NCBI GenBank assembly: GCA_017553625.1
Contig: JAFZKP010000004.1
Location: forward strand, 1 to 34,272
Direction of reading: 5' to 3'
Length of the DNA stretch: 34,272 nt
Origin: Bacteroidales bacterium
GTDB taxonomy: Bacteria; Bacteroidota; Bacteroidia; Bacteroidales; F082
Shown: positions 1 through 8,917 of the stretch, piece after piece
How positions within the stretch are numbered: position 1 is the stretch's first letter
How the letters are laid out: every line of letters begins with the position of its first letter
The notes under the pieces: model-generated
The model's input: the letters and a program-made list of their open reading frames with translations, nothing else
Told to the model about the DNA's origin: nothing
Databases searched by the model: none
Position numbers and translations under genes: made by a program

Positions 1-3000
1 AAAGGCTTCTTCTTCGGTCCGCGCCGCGAGATGATAACACCTTGGAGCACCAACGCCGTCGAAATTACTCAAAACATGGGCATTCGCGGCGTTTCTCGTA
101 TCGAGGAATTCCATCCCGTCGAGGAAAACGACAACAGCTTCGACCCGATGCTGCAAAACAAATACCACGACCTCGACCAGAACGTGTTTTTCATCGACCG
201 CAAGCCTGAGCCGCTGAAATATATCACCGACATCGACGCCTACAACAACGAGGAAGGCCTCGCGCTCAGCCAGGAAGAGATTGATTATCTGAAAGGTATA
301 AGCAAGAAAATCGGCCGCGCCCTCACCGACTCGGAGGTCTACGGCTTCGCACAGGTCAACTCGGAGCACTGCCGCCACAAAATCTTCAACGGCACCTTTA
401 TTATTAATGGCAAGGAGATGCCCGACACTCTCTTTGCGCTCATCAAGAAGACCTCGAAGACCAACACCAACCGCCTCGTTTCGGCATATAAAGACAACGT
501 CGCCTTCATCCTCGGACCGAAGGTCGAACAATTCGCACCGGCAACACAGCATAAAGCCGACTTCTTCAAAATCAAAGATATAGACACTGTTATTTCTGTT
601 AAAGCAGAAACACATAACTTCCCGACAACCGTCGAGCCGTTCAACGGAGCAGCAACCGGAACTGGTGGTGAGATCCGTGACCGTCTCGCTGGCGGTAGAG
701 GCTCTATCCCGTTGGCAGGAACAGCCGTCTACATGACTTGCTACCCTCGTAACGACGAGAACCGCGAGTGGGAAGACAATTTCAAGGCACGTCCGTGGCT
801 CTATCAGACCCCTGAAGAGCTGCTCATCAAGGCATCGAACGGCGCTTCGGACTTCGGAAACAAGTTCGGACAGCCGCTCATCAACGGATCACTTCTTACC
901 TTTGAACACAGCGAAAACGACAATAAAACCAACGACTACGGCTACGACAAGGTCATCATGCTCGCAGGCGGCATCGGATTTGCTCCAGCCGACGACAGCA
1001 TGAAGGAAGACCCTGAGCCGGGCGACCTTATCATTGTTTTGGGCGGCGACAACTACCGCATCGGAATGGGCGGCGCCGCGGTCTCGAGCGTGGGAACAGG
1101 CCAGTATTCCAACGCCATCGAGCTCAACGCCGTGCAGCGTGCCAACCCAGAGATGCAGAAACGCGTGGCAAACGTCATCCGCGCCATGGTGGAAAACGAC
1201 AGCAACCCTGTGCGTTCGATCCACGACCACGGCGCCGGCGGTCACCTCAACTGCCTCAGCGAGCTCATCGACAAGAGCGGCGGCACAGTCTACGTCGATA
1301 ACCTCCCTGTCGGCGACCCTACCCTTTCCGACAAGGAGATAATCGGAAACGAGTCGCAGGAACGTATGGGACTCCTTGTAAATAAACAAGATACGGAAAT
1401 CATCCGCCAGACCGCCGAACGCGAGCGCGCACCCTATTATATGGTTGGCGAGTCGACCGACGACCAGCGTTTAAGATTTGTCCGCAAAAACGGCGTAAAT
1501 CCTATCGATCTGAGTCTCTCCGACTTCTTCGGAAGCGCTCCAAAGACCGTTTTGACCGACAACGACGTCGATTATAAATTCAAGAAAGTCGAATATCAGA
1601 ATAATAAATTCGAAGATTACCTCAAGAAGGTGCTTCAACTCGAAGGCGTGGCTTGCAAAGACTGGCTCACCAACAAGGTTGACCGCTCCGTTACGGGCCG
1701 CGTCGCCTTGCAGCAGTGCGCTGGCGAAGTTCAATTACCGCTCACCGACCTCGGCATCATGGCACTTGATTATCAAGGTATTAGAGGCATTGGAACAGCA
1801 CTCGGACATGCTCCTGCGGCAGCTTTGATAAGTCCTGAAGCAGGCTCGAGACTGTCTGTTGCCGAGTCACTTACCAACTTGGTTTGGGCTCCAATCGAAG
1901 AGAACCTCAAAGGCGTTTCGTTGAGCGCCAACTGGATGTGGCCAGCCAAGAATCCAGGCGAGAACGCACGACTCTACCGCGCCGTTAAAGCTTTGAGTGA
2001 CTTCGTGTTAGCACTCGGCATCAACGTCCCGACAGGTAAAGACTCATTGTCGATGACTCAGAAATACAAAAACGGTCAGAAGGTCCTCGCTCCTGGCACT
2101 GTCATCGTGACGGCAGCAGGCGAAGTCACCGACATCCGTAAAGCCGTTAAGCCAGTGGTTGTCAACGACAAAGACAGCGAGATTCTGTACATCGACTTCT
2201 CGAAAGACGCCTTCAAACTCGGAGGCAGCAGCTTTGCGCAAATCATCAACAGAGTTGGCGAAAATACTCCTAATATCGTTGATACTGAATACTTTAAGAA
2301 GTGCTTCAACACCTTGCAGAAGCTCCTTGAGCAGAAACTCGTCATGGCAGGTCACGACGTGTCGGCAGGCGGTTTGATCACCACCTTGCTTGAGATGACA
2401 TTCGCCAACAATGAAGGCGGCATGGACATCGACCTCAGCGCATTCGCGGGCAACGACCTCATCAGCGTGGCATTCAGTGAGCAACCAGCTGTCGTTATCC
2501 AAGTTAAAGATAAGAAAGTCAAAGAGTTACTCGACAAAGAAGGCATTAAATATACCGTCATCGGCAAACCAAACAGCAAGCGCAGCATTTCGTTGAAGAA
2601 AGATAATGAAGCTTACGAATTGGATATCAACGCTTTACGCGACCTCTGGTATAAGAGCTCATATCTCCTCGACAGAAAACAGAGTGGCGAAGCGAAAGCT
2701 AAAGAACGTTTCGCAAACTATAAGAATCAAGCACTGAAGTTCGATTTCGGCAATTTCACAGGCAAGGCTAAAGATTTGGGCATCGACATGCATCGTCGCA
2801 CACCTTCGGGCATAAAAGCCGCCATCATCCGTGAAAAAGGCTGCCAATGTGACCGCGAAATGGCTTACGCGCTCTACACCGCCGGATTCGATGTCAAGGA
2901 TGTGCACATGACCGACCTCGTAAGCGGCCGCGAAGACCTCAACGACGTGAATATGATAGTGTTTGTTGGCGGTTTCAGCAACTCCGACGTTCTCGGTTCG

Positions 3001-3564
3001 GCAAAAGGCTGGGCTGGAGCATTCCTTTACAACGAGAAGGCGCGCAAAGCTCTCGAGAACTTCTACAAACGTCCGGATACCATGAGTCTCGGTGTGTGCA
3101 ACGGCTGCCAGCTCATGACCGAGCTCAACCTCATCTACCCTGACCACAACAAGCATCCGCGCATGATTCACAACGACTCGCACAAGTTCGAGTCAGGATT
3201 TGTGAACGTAAACATCGCCGACAGCAACAGCATCATGCTTTCAAGCCTCAAAGGCCGTCGTCTCGGTGTGTGGATTGCTCACGGCGAGGGCAAGTTCAAC
3301 TTCCCATACGGCAAGGAAAAATACAACATCGCGTTGACCTACAGCTACGACGGATACCCGGCAAATCCTAACGGTTCGCCATGGTCAGTAGCCGGCATCT
3401 GCTCCGCCGACGGCCGTCACCTCGCGATGATGCCGCACCTCGAACGCGCCTTCCTCCCATGGCAGTGGCCATACTATCCACAGAACCGCAAAGACGATGA
3501 AGTGGCACCATGGATCGAGGCGTTTGTGAATGCATTAAATTGGATTAAAAAGAATCGTGAATAA
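1..3564 (+). CDS. purL: Phosphoribosylformylglycinamidine synthase, 5'-truncated by the window edge
   Basis: Large single-chain FGAM synthase of purine biosynthesis: it converts FGAR, ATP and glutamine to FGAM in the cytoplasm. The frame is open from base 1 and reads [20 protein letters not shown], a typical internal PurL stretch, so the ATG at 31 is probably not the start and I estimate that about 50 N-terminal residues lie outside the window. Counting from the codon at 31, the ATP/substrate-binding synthetase part includes [20 protein letters not shown] near residues 190-210. The C-terminal class I glutaminase domain carries the nucleophile Cys in [10 protein letters not shown] (Cys1023) and the His/Glu pair in PHLERAF (His1136, Glu1138). 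The catalytic parts look intact and the gene ends with a clean TAA. There is no tightly linked partner downstream; the next plus-strand element is a candidate small RNA. Confidence 0.97.
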   Translation, partial: KGFFFGPRREMITPWSTNAVEITQNMGIRGVSRIEEFHPVEENDNSFDPMLQNKYHDLDQNVFFIDRKPEPLKYITDIDAYNNEEGLALSQEEIDYLKGISKKIGRALTDSEVYGFAQVNSEHCRHKIFNGTFIINGKEMPDTLFALIKKTSKTNTNRLVSAYKDNVAFILGPKVEQFAPATQHKADFFKIKDIDTVISVKAETHNFPTTVEPFNGAATGTGGEIRDRLAGGRGSIPLAGTAVYMTCYPRNDENREWEDNFKARPWLYQTPEELLIKASNGASDFGNKFGQPLINGSLLTFEHSENDNKTNDYGYDKVIMLAGGIGFAPADDSMKEDPEPGDLIIVLGGDNYRIGMGGAAVSSVGTGQYSNAIELNAVQRANPEMQKRVANVIRAMVENDSNPVRSIHDHGAGGHLNCLSELIDKSGGTVYVDNLPVGDPTLSDKEIIGNESQERMGLLVNKQDTEIIRQTAERERAPYYMVGESTDDQRLRFVRKNGVNPIDLSLSDFFGSAPKTVLTDNDVDYKFKKVEYQNNKFEDYLKKVLQLEGVACKDWLTNKVDRSVTGRVALQQCAGEVQLPLTDLGIMALDYQGIRGIGTALGHAPAAALISPEAGSRLSVAESLTNLVWAPIEENLKGVSLSANWMWPAKNPGENARLYRAVKALSDFVLALGINVPTGKDSLSMTQKYKNGQKVLAPGTVIVTAAGEVTDIRKAVKPVVVNDKDSEILYIDFSKDAFKLGGSSFAQIINRVGENTPNIVDTEYFKKCFNTLQKLLEQKLVMAGHDVSAGGLITTLLEMTFANNEGGMDIDLSAFAGNDLISVAFSEQPAVVIQVKDKKVKELLDKEGIKYTVIGKPNSKRSISLKKDNEAYELDINALRDLWYKSSYLLDRKQSGEAKAKERFANYKNQALKFDFGNFTGKAKDLGIDMHRRTPSGIKAAIIREKGCQCDREMAYALYTAGFDVKDVHMTDLVSGREDLNDVNMIVFVGGFSNSDVLGSAKGWAGAFLYNEKARKALENFYKRPDTMSLGVCNGCQLMTELNLIYPDHNKHPRMIHNDSHKFESGFVNVNIADSNSIMLSSLKGRRLGVWIAHGEGKFNFPYGKEKYNIALTYSYDGYPANPNGSPWSVAGICSADGRHLAMMPHLERAFLPWQWPYYPQNRKDDEVAPWIEAFVNALNWIKKNRE

Positions 3565-3614
3565 CAAAAAAGAAAAAATTTTCTCAAACAGCTGCATATA
3601 TAAAAATAAAGTTG

Positions 3615-3622
3615 TAATTTTG
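3615..3622 (+). promoter_or_regulatory. Bacteroidota-type -7 promoter box (TAATTTTG)
   Basis: TAATTTTG matches the TAnnTTTG consensus and lies 50 bp after the purL stop. I see no convincing TTG at the -33 position. The only thing downstream on this strand before a terminator is the candidate small RNA, so this box would make it an independent transcript rather than a purL tail. Confidence 0.5.
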
Positions 3623-3628
3623 CAGTCA

Positions 3629-3757
3629 GAAAAGTCGTGATAGGACGATGTCAATGAGTAGTGCGAAGCCCCCGCCCGCATAGCATCACACAAAAGTGTA
3701 ACCCTCCATCACGCATTAAGGGGCGAGACTTAAGGCATCTAAATAGATGCCTTTTTC
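3629..3757 (+). ncRNA. Candidate standalone small RNA, unclassified
   Basis: About 130 nt lie between a -7 box and an intrinsic terminator, with no credible reading frame. Several pairings can be drawn: CGTGAT-A-GG near 3636 with CCATCACG near 3707; a TGCG/CGCA hairpin around the CCCCCGCCC tract; an ACAC/GTGT hairpin near 3690; and TTAAG/CTTAA around GGGCGAGA. GGGCG at about 3721 could also pair with CGCCC at about 3673 as a pseudoknot. The flanking genes point away from it as a target: purL ends upstream and the next gene is on the other strand, so a trans-acting or housekeeping RNA is likelier than a riboswitch. I could not match it to SRP RNA, tmRNA, RNase P or any riboswitch I know. Confidence 0.45.
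3733..3756 (+). terminator. Intrinsic terminator
   Basis: AGGCATCT (3733-3740), a 4-nt AAAT loop and AGATGCCT (3745-3752) form a perfect 8-bp stem followed directly by a T-run. It ends the candidate small RNA. The T-run is on the plus-strand side only, so it is a poorer terminator for the minus-strand gene ending at 3759. Confidence 0.75.
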
Positions 3758-3758
3758 A

Positions 3759-4178
3759 TTATTCATTCCTAATAGCTGTTATACAATACTGAACTTTCTC
3801 ATGTGTCCTTCGGCGTATGCCAACAGTCATTTTGACTTTACCGATACATATTATCTCATATTCCATAATCATGATTCTTTCAAAAGGTTTTTGGTTTTTA
3901 CTATCAGATTTGGTCTTTTGAATAGAGACTTTCTTCGCTCCGGCAAGAATAGAATCTAGTTGCATGACAGCTAAAGTCGAAAGATAGTTTTTGGCCGCAT
4001 GTTCACTGGTTTCAATAATCGAAACCATACGTATATTTATATAATCTTTCAATGAGATATTATATTTCCTCTGTAATGGATTTTTCTCTTTCCATTCACG
4101 ATAAAAATCTCGAATTATTCCTTCACGTACTTTGATACTATCTAAGGAATCATCTTTTGGTATTTGTGTTATATTCAT
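3759..4178 (-). CDS. Hypothetical protein, partner of the DUF1016-domain gene
   Basis: A 139-residue protein with no signal peptide or membrane segment. I do not recognise the family. The N-terminal two thirds are predicted helical and charged (IKVREGIIRDFYREWKEKNP). The C-terminal end is more strand-like, basic and conserved-looking (KVKMTVGIRRRTHEKVQYCI). It starts 12 nt after the stop of the upstream DUF1016-domain gene, on the same strand and with no promoter of its own, so the two are probably co-transcribed and may act together. A two-gene cassette with an inverted repeat in its leader recalls toxin-antitoxin or defence pairs, but nothing in this protein shows a catalytic motif. Confidence 0.7.
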   Translation of the reverse strand: MNITQIPKDDSLDSIKVREGIIRDFYREWKEKNPLQRKYNISLKDYINIRMVSIIETSEHAAKNYLSTLAVMQLDSILAGAKKVSIQKTKSDSKNQKPFERIMIMEYEIICIGKVKMTVGIRRRTHEKVQYCITAIRNE

Positions 4179-4190
4179 ATTAAATTTGTG

Positions 4191-4730
4191 TTAGTTCTTT
4201 TCATTGAGATGATACTGTGTTGTTAAATAACTCCAAAACTCTGTTGCACATCTTCTGATATAAAACATACGCTCTTCCAATGTTTTTGTTTTTGATAAAA
4301 TCAAACTATGATTTGTAAAACCGACATGCAGGAAGGCTTCCATTTCTTCTTCTGTAAAATCGCCAGTTGTCAACTGGCGAATTTCCAACTCACTGATATT
4401 CAATGTATAAAAATCGTCAATTGGCAACTGACGATTTTCGAATACATCTTTCCAACCTTCATAAAAAGTTCTCATCATCTTAATATTTGACTCCGAATAC
4501 CCTCTCAATCCTGGCATTTCTTTCTGCAATAGTTCGAAGATTATTTTTATTGCATTGCTGCCCCATTTCGCCGAACGGCTGTTGATGGAAATAAACCGCC
4601 CGATTGCGTAGTTAAGGTATAAAACTTCCTTGTTTACATGTTGAATCGCGCGATAACGGCTTTGCGTTATGGCATCTTTCAAGGCTTTCACCGCCTGTAA
4701 ATAATCTTGTGTAATCATTAAAGATTCCAT
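4191..4730 (-). CDS. DUF1016 (YhcG-like) N-terminal domain protein, short form
   Basis: 179 residues. The sequence resembles the N-terminal DNA-binding-like domain of the DUF1016/YhcG family: an N-terminal helix (AVKALKDAITQSRYRAIQHV), then LNYAIGRFIS, then a conserved block (ELLQKEMPGLRGYSESNIKMMRTFYEGW). Full-length members continue with a PDDEXK-type nuclease domain; this one stops at about residue 179, so no nuclease domain is present here. Two palindromic stretches sit inside the reading frame (see the repeat entry) and encode the near-repeats NRQLPIDDFY and EIRQLTTGDF. The gene is first in a two-gene minus-strand unit, with a promoter and an inverted repeat upstream. The family is variously linked to defence and restriction loci; the role of this short form is unknown. 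Confidence 0.75.
   Translation of the reverse strand: MESLMITQDYLQAVKALKDAITQSRYRAIQHVNKEVLYLNYAIGRFISINSRSAKWGSNAIKIIFELLQKEMPGLRGYSESNIKMMRTFYEGWKDVFENRQLPIDDFYTLNISELEIRQLTTGDFTEEEMEAFLHVGFTNHSLILSKTKTLEERMFYIRRCATEFWSYLTTQYHLNEKN
4360..4438. repeat. Two palindromes inside the DUF1016-domain reading frame
   Basis: 4360-4380 is a 10-bp stem with a single-base loop (TCGCCAGTTG / CAACTGGCGA). 4410-4438 has 10-bp arms (AAAATCGTCA / TGACGATTTT) plus an inner TTG/CAA. The cores are related (GTCAACTGGCG versus GTCAATTGGCAACTGACG). Both are in frame and encode similar peptides with the pattern RQL-x-x-(D/G)DF, as expected if a short palindromic element had inserted or duplicated within the gene. 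Confidence 0.7.
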
Positions 4731-4760
4731 AAATTTTTAATTTAATTGTTAAACAAATAT

Positions 4761-4805
4761 AACGACAATATCAACTTGTCGTTTGAGTTTCATGTTGCAA
4801 AAATA
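4761..4805 (-). promoter_or_regulatory. Promoter and operator-like inverted repeat of the DUF1016 operon
   Basis: On the minus strand a TATTTTTG box (4805-4798) has a TTG about 20 bp upstream. Between it and the gene, AACGACAA (4761-4768) and TTGTCGTT (4776-4783) form 8-bp inverted arms with a 7-bp spacer. The repeat would be transcribed, so it could be an operator or an RNA hairpin. A 14-codon ORF starting at 4794 overlaps it and is probably chance. Confidence 0.5.
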
Positions 4806-4932
4806 TAAAAATTATTTCAAAAAAGCAACTTTTACAAAAGATTTTTTCATCAAAGATGATATATTCTATTGATATATAATGATTTTACAACCATTTCACC
4901 AACTATTTTTGGCAGTATTACAAAAACAATAA

Positions 4933-4969
4933 TCCCCGAACCCATTTGATTTTTCAATAAGCTCGGGGA
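4933..4969 (-). terminator. Probable terminator of the caspase-lipoprotein operon
   Basis: TCCCCGA (4933-4939) and TCGGGGA (4963-4969) form a 7-bp stem with a 23-nt loop. It lies just after the last gene of the minus-strand operon and is followed on that strand by a T-rich stretch. The long loop makes it weaker than the other terminators in the window. The rest of 4731-4991 is AT-rich and holds only the DUF1016 promoter. Confidence 0.5.
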
Positions 4970-4991
4970 CTTTTATTTGAAGATTGTAAGA

Positions 4992-6533
4992 TTACTTCAA
5001 CCTCATATTTCGCCAGCTGTTAACTGCATTTTCACTGACGTTGGTGGTCGGAGTCTGAACTTTCTCATTGGTGAGGAATGACTCACGTTTCACGTTGTCT
5101 TTGATGTATTTATCAAGGTCTCCGTAGCTGACATCGCCTTTGGTTTCCTGAAGTTTTTTCAAAAGGTAATATGTGAACAAGCCGTGACCTTGTTCTTTAT
5201 ATGTCATTGCTGTTTCTGCCCCAGATGCTGCGGAAAACACAACTGTATTACCTTTAAGAGTTTCTTTTTTGGCTTCGCGGGCCACACCGCGAGCGGCAAC
5301 AAGCATTGAACCTTCCTTGTTTGCTCCGCTAAAGCATGCATCCATGAAATAAGTTATACTGGTGGCGTTTGAAGCTGCAAGTGTTGTATATAGTTTGTTA
5401 AGACTGTAACAAGTGGCAGTGTTTGTGCCTTTACCATCAGTAGGGACGATATAAGCATCACCTGTATGTTCATCCGAAATGCCATGACCACAATAATAAA
5501 CGATAGCTTTTGAGTTGTCAAATAAACTCATTGCCTGAACCATCTTGTCGACACCGCCAGAAATGATGCCTGCTGTAGCATCTTGATAAAACCAGACTTG
5601 TCTTTCAGGCACACCTAATGTTTTGATGCAGTATTCCTTGAACACTTCTCCATCGTGAACTGCGAAATCTACATTATCTACAAATGCATAATGTTCATTT
5701 GCAATAATAAGGACAAAGGTGTCACTTGCTTTGCGTTCGGTTTTAGGGATGTTTACGTCAACATCAGCTGATATTGCGTTTGCCAAAGTAGGCTGTGTAT
5801 ATGTTACAGGTTGGACGGCAGTCTGCTGAACCGATTGTAGTTGTTGAACTGGTTGTACTTGTTGAATTGGCTGCATTTGTTGCTGCACTATTACAGGTTG
5901 CTCAATAGGTTCTATTTTAGTTGGCTTATATTTTGGCGTTGTCAAATACAACTGTTCTGTGATAGATTCTGCATCACGCTCAATATCTGCACGGAAATCT
6001 GTCATCGCTTTTTTTGTGGCATCTACCACAACGACCAATGCATCTCTTCCATAATAAAACCCTATAGAAGATTCATCAGACACATCATAAGAATAAGTTT
6101 TTATAACATTATTGTTATCATAGATGTTAACTTTTAATCTTATGTTACATGAAAACTTATTGGTGGGACATCCTAAAATATTTGCAGTCAATAATGTGAA
6201 ACCAGATACAAGAGGATAAAGGATGTTGAGCTTGGGGGCATAATTCTCGCATATAACCTCAATTCTGCCATAATATGCTGAATCATCTTTGTCAAAGATG
6301 TTTTCTTGAATCTCATCCATTACCACTGGTTTTATGTAAGTGTTTACAACTGATTGCAGATTCTTTTTTAAATTTGGAGATACACTAAAATCCACCTTCA
6401 TTTTTGGTAATTGTTGGGGTATTGATGGATTGTTTGTTTTAAGCATAGCTGCTTGATATGTATTACACCCAGACAATGTTAGTAGTATTGCTGAAGTTAT
6501 CAACAATAATCTGAATATTTGTATTTTTTTCAT
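4992..6533 (-). CDS. Lipoprotein with C-terminal caspase-like (peptidase C14) domain, copy 1
   Basis: 513 residues. It begins with a lipoprotein signal (lipobox LSGC about 20 residues in), so it should be anchored to a membrane, facing the periplasm or cell surface. Residues about 40-205 form an envelope-lipoprotein-like domain I cannot name. A Gln-rich linker (QQQMQPIQQVQPVQQLQ) at about 215-245 precedes the caspase-fold peptidase at 257-513. The catalytic dyad is visible: His350 in YYCGHGIS and Cys400 in MDACFSG. Bacterial C14 proteases often cleave after basic residues, but specificity cannot be read here. It is last in a four-gene operon, 11 nt after its paralogue. The caspase domains of the two copies are about 96% identical (10 differences in 257 residues by my count), while the N-terminal halves differ strongly. 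Confidence 0.9.
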   Translation of the reverse strand: MKKIQIFRLLLITSAILLTLSGCNTYQAAMLKTNNPSIPQQLPKMKVDFSVSPNLKKNLQSVVNTYIKPVVMDEIQENIFDKDDSAYYGRIEVICENYAPKLNILYPLVSGFTLLTANILGCPTNKFSCNIRLKVNIYDNNNVIKTYSYDVSDESSIGFYYGRDALVVVVDATKKAMTDFRADIERDAESITEQLYLTTPKYKPTKIEPIEQPVIVQQQMQPIQQVQPVQQLQSVQQTAVQPVTYTQPTLANAISADVDVNIPKTERKASDTFVLIIANEHYAFVDNVDFAVHDGEVFKEYCIKTLGVPERQVWFYQDATAGIISGGVDKMVQAMSLFDNSKAIVYYCGHGISDEHTGDAYIVPTDGKGTNTATCYSLNKLYTTLAASNATSITYFMDACFSGANKEGSMLVAARGVAREAKKETLKGNTVVFSAASGAETAMTYKEQGHGLFTYYLLKKLQETKGDVSYGDLDKYIKDNVKRESFLTNEKVQTPTTNVSENAVNSWRNMRLK

Positions 6534-6544
6534 AATACTTAGGT

Positions 6545-8050
6545 TTATTTCAAATTCATTTCTCTCCAGCTGTCAACTGCGTTTTCACTCACGTTCGTTG
6601 TCGGTGTTTGAACCTTCTCGTTAGTGAGGAATGACTCACGTTTCACGTTGTCTTTGATGTATTTGTCGAGGTCTCCGTAGCTGACATCGCCTTTGGTTTC
6701 CTGAAGTTTTTTCAAAAGGTAATATGTGAACAAGCCATGGCCTTTTTCCTTGTATGTCATTGCTGTTTCTGCCCCAGATGCTGCAGAAAATACTACTGTA
6801 TTGCCTTTAAGAGTCTCTTTTTTGGCTTCACGGGCCACACCGCGAGCGGCAACAAGCATTGAGCCTTCTTTGTTAGCTCCACTGAAGCATGCATCCATGA
6901 AATAAGTGATACTGGTGGCGTTTGAAGCTGCAAGTGTCGTATATAGTTTGTTAAGACTGTAACAAGTGGCTGTATTTGTGCCTTTGCCATCAGTAGGGAC
7001 GATATAAGCGTCACCAGTGTGTTCATCCGGAATGCCATGACCACAATAATAAACGATAGCCTTTGAGTTGTCAAATAAACTCATTGCCTGAACCATCTTA
7101 TCGACACCTCCTGATATAATACCAGCTGAAGCGTCTTTATAGAACCATACTTGTCTTTCTGGCACGCCCAAAGTGTTTATGCAGTATTCCTTAAAAATCT
7201 CTCCATCGTGAACTGCGAAATCTACATTATCTACAAATGCATAATGTTCATTTGCAATAATTAGGACAAAGGTGTCACTTGCTTTTCGCCCTGTTTTAGG
7301 AATGTTGACATCAACATCTGATTGGATTGATTTTTCTGTAACTGTTTGTGCCGGCTGATTCACAACTTGTTGTTGAACTGGTTGGATTTGTTGTTGGGCG
7401 ATAGCAGGTTGCTGATAGTAATTGTTATTAGGATACTTTGGCACGGCTGATTCATTTATCTTTTGCGTAATCATATCGGCATCACGCTCAATGTCTTTTC
7501 TGAAATCTGCCAGCACTTTTTTAGTGACATCAACCAAAACCACACCATTACCTCTTCCATAATAAAATCCTAAAAGAGATTTATCAGTTGCACGATATTT
7601 ATATTTTTTTATGATTTCATTATTATTATCATAAATATTAAATTGCATTTTTATATCCCATTTTGTAACATCAATAGGGAAACCTAAAAAATTGGCAGTG
7701 AATAATGTACAGGCTGAGAGCATAAGCCATGTCTGGTTATTAGCCTCGTCTAACCTCTCACATACCGCCTCAATTCTACCATTCGAGTTTGATGGTGCTC
7801 CATATGATATGATATTATGTTTTAATTCTTCAGTTATTGTTTTTTCAACAATTTCGAAATCTATATCAGCACTTGCACCTAAAAAAGAATTGTTGCTTTT
7901 TTTAAAAGTCACCTGCATGCATGGCAGTTTTTGTTTAATTGGGGGATTTGTAGTACTAACCAAAGATTCGTTGTATATTGAACAACTTGACAAGGCAAGA
8001 GTTACAGCCAACGTGGCAAATACTAATTTAATAATGTGTACCTTTTTCAT
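6545..8050 (-). CDS. Lipoprotein with C-terminal caspase-like (peptidase C14) domain, copy 2
   Basis: 501 residues with the same plan as the copy downstream: lipoprotein signal (lipobox LSSC), an envelope-type domain at about 40-205 with a shared YDNNN...GFYYGR core, a Gln/Pro linker (IAQQQIQPVQQQVVNQPAQ) and a caspase-like domain at 245-501. The dyad is His338 in YYCGHGIP and Cys388 in MDACFSG. It starts 18 nt after the DUF4384 gene. Because the N-terminal domains have diverged while the peptidase domains are nearly identical, the pair looks like an old duplication with recent gene conversion of the 3' half, or a recent domain swap. The N-terminal halves may bind different partners while delivering the same protease. 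Confidence 0.9.
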   Translation of the reverse strand: MKKVHIIKLVFATLAVTLALSSCSIYNESLVSTTNPPIKQKLPCMQVTFKKSNNSFLGASADIDFEIVEKTITEELKHNIISYGAPSNSNGRIEAVCERLDEANNQTWLMLSACTLFTANFLGFPIDVTKWDIKMQFNIYDNNNEIIKKYKYRATDKSLLGFYYGRGNGVVLVDVTKKVLADFRKDIERDADMITQKINESAVPKYPNNNYYQQPAIAQQQIQPVQQQVVNQPAQTVTEKSIQSDVDVNIPKTGRKASDTFVLIIANEHYAFVDNVDFAVHDGEIFKEYCINTLGVPERQVWFYKDASAGIISGGVDKMVQAMSLFDNSKAIVYYCGHGIPDEHTGDAYIVPTDGKGTNTATCYSLNKLYTTLAASNATSITYFMDACFSGANKEGSMLVAARGVAREAKKETLKGNTVVFSAASGAETAMTYKEKGHGLFTYYLLKKLQETKGDVSYGDLDKYIKDNVKRESFLTNEKVQTPTTNVSENAVDSWREMNLK

Positions 8051-8068
8051 ATTGATAAATTTTTAGTT

Positions 8069-8914
8069 TTACTTTTTTCTTATTTCAACTGTTTTTTCAA
8101 TCACCTGCATTGTCTCATCGTTGATGCGGTTTTTGCGTAACCATTTCATGAACTTGTCGGCTGGAATTTCGGGAACATATTCGCCATCTTCCGATATTGG
8201 GAGCGAGAACTGGTTTTTAGAGAAAACAACAAGTATAGTATTGAATTCAACTGTTTTGTCAGTGACCAGAATGGTCTCTTCTCGGAAAGGATAAATAGGG
8301 TCTTTCGTTGAAAGAAAATTGTACTTTGTTCCGCTTTTCACTGCACGAACTTCTCCGTTCTCGTTTTCGTATGGTAACATGCAGTATATAGGGTCAAGAT
8401 TCTCGTCGCGAAGGAAAATCGCTACATAGCCTTTTGATGCCGATTTGAAATCAATAGAAAACTTGTCATTGTTTTTGAAACGTTCGTTTTCCATTCCGTT
8501 GCAAAGTATTTTTATATCCATTTCAGTTTCGGCATTTTTGATTTCCCTTGCCTTACCCCAAACTTTGGCTATTATGACCATTACGTCGTTTTCATAGAAG
8601 GTCTTGACTTCCGGTTCCTTGGTGTCGTCAATCCATAAACCTTTAGATTCTGTGCCGCCCATGGAAATGAACCCTGTTTCCACTTTGCCATCAACAACTT
8701 TTGTAGTAGTGGTATTGGTTTGCGACACCACCGTGCCGAATTCCTTTGCCATGGCCTCGTTGCGTGCGCGTTCAATGGCAATATTTAGGGCTTCGGTTCT
8801 TGAAACGTTATCAGGAACAACGTAACGGTATTCACCACTCACATTGACAGCTTTCTGGGCGTTGCCCACAAAAGCCAAAGCCAGCAAAATGATTGAAAAA
8901 ACTAATCTTTTCAT
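8069..8914 (-). CDS. Secreted DUF4384-domain protein
   Basis: 281 residues with a cleavable signal peptide (MKRLVFSIILLALAFVGNAQ, no lipobox), so periplasmic or exported. The N-terminal part (about 25-125) starts with an Ala-rich helix (EALNIAIERARNEAMAKEFG) followed by strands, resembling LPP20/FlgT-N type envelope domains. Residues about 140-245 look like DUF4384 (NNDKFSIDFKSASKGYVAIF, then IYCMLPYENENGEVRAVKSG). DUF4384 domains are commonly found fused to or beside caspase-like peptidases, in line with the two C14 genes directly downstream. It begins 3 nt after the stop of the LPP20-like gene, which implies tight co-expression. It has no catalytic motif, so a sensing or adaptor role is my inference. 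Confidence 0.8.
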   Translation of the reverse strand: MKRLVFSIILLALAFVGNAQKAVNVSGEYRYVVPDNVSRTEALNIAIERARNEAMAKEFGTVVSQTNTTTTKVVDGKVETGFISMGGTESKGLWIDDTKEPEVKTFYENDVMVIIAKVWGKAREIKNAETEMDIKILCNGMENERFKNNDKFSIDFKSASKGYVAIFLRDENLDPIYCMLPYENENGEVRAVKSGTKYNFLSTKDPIYPFREETILVTDKTVEFNTILVVFSKNQFSLPISEDGEYVPEIPADKFMKWLRKNRINDETMQVIEKTVEIRKK

Positions 8915-8917
8915 GGT

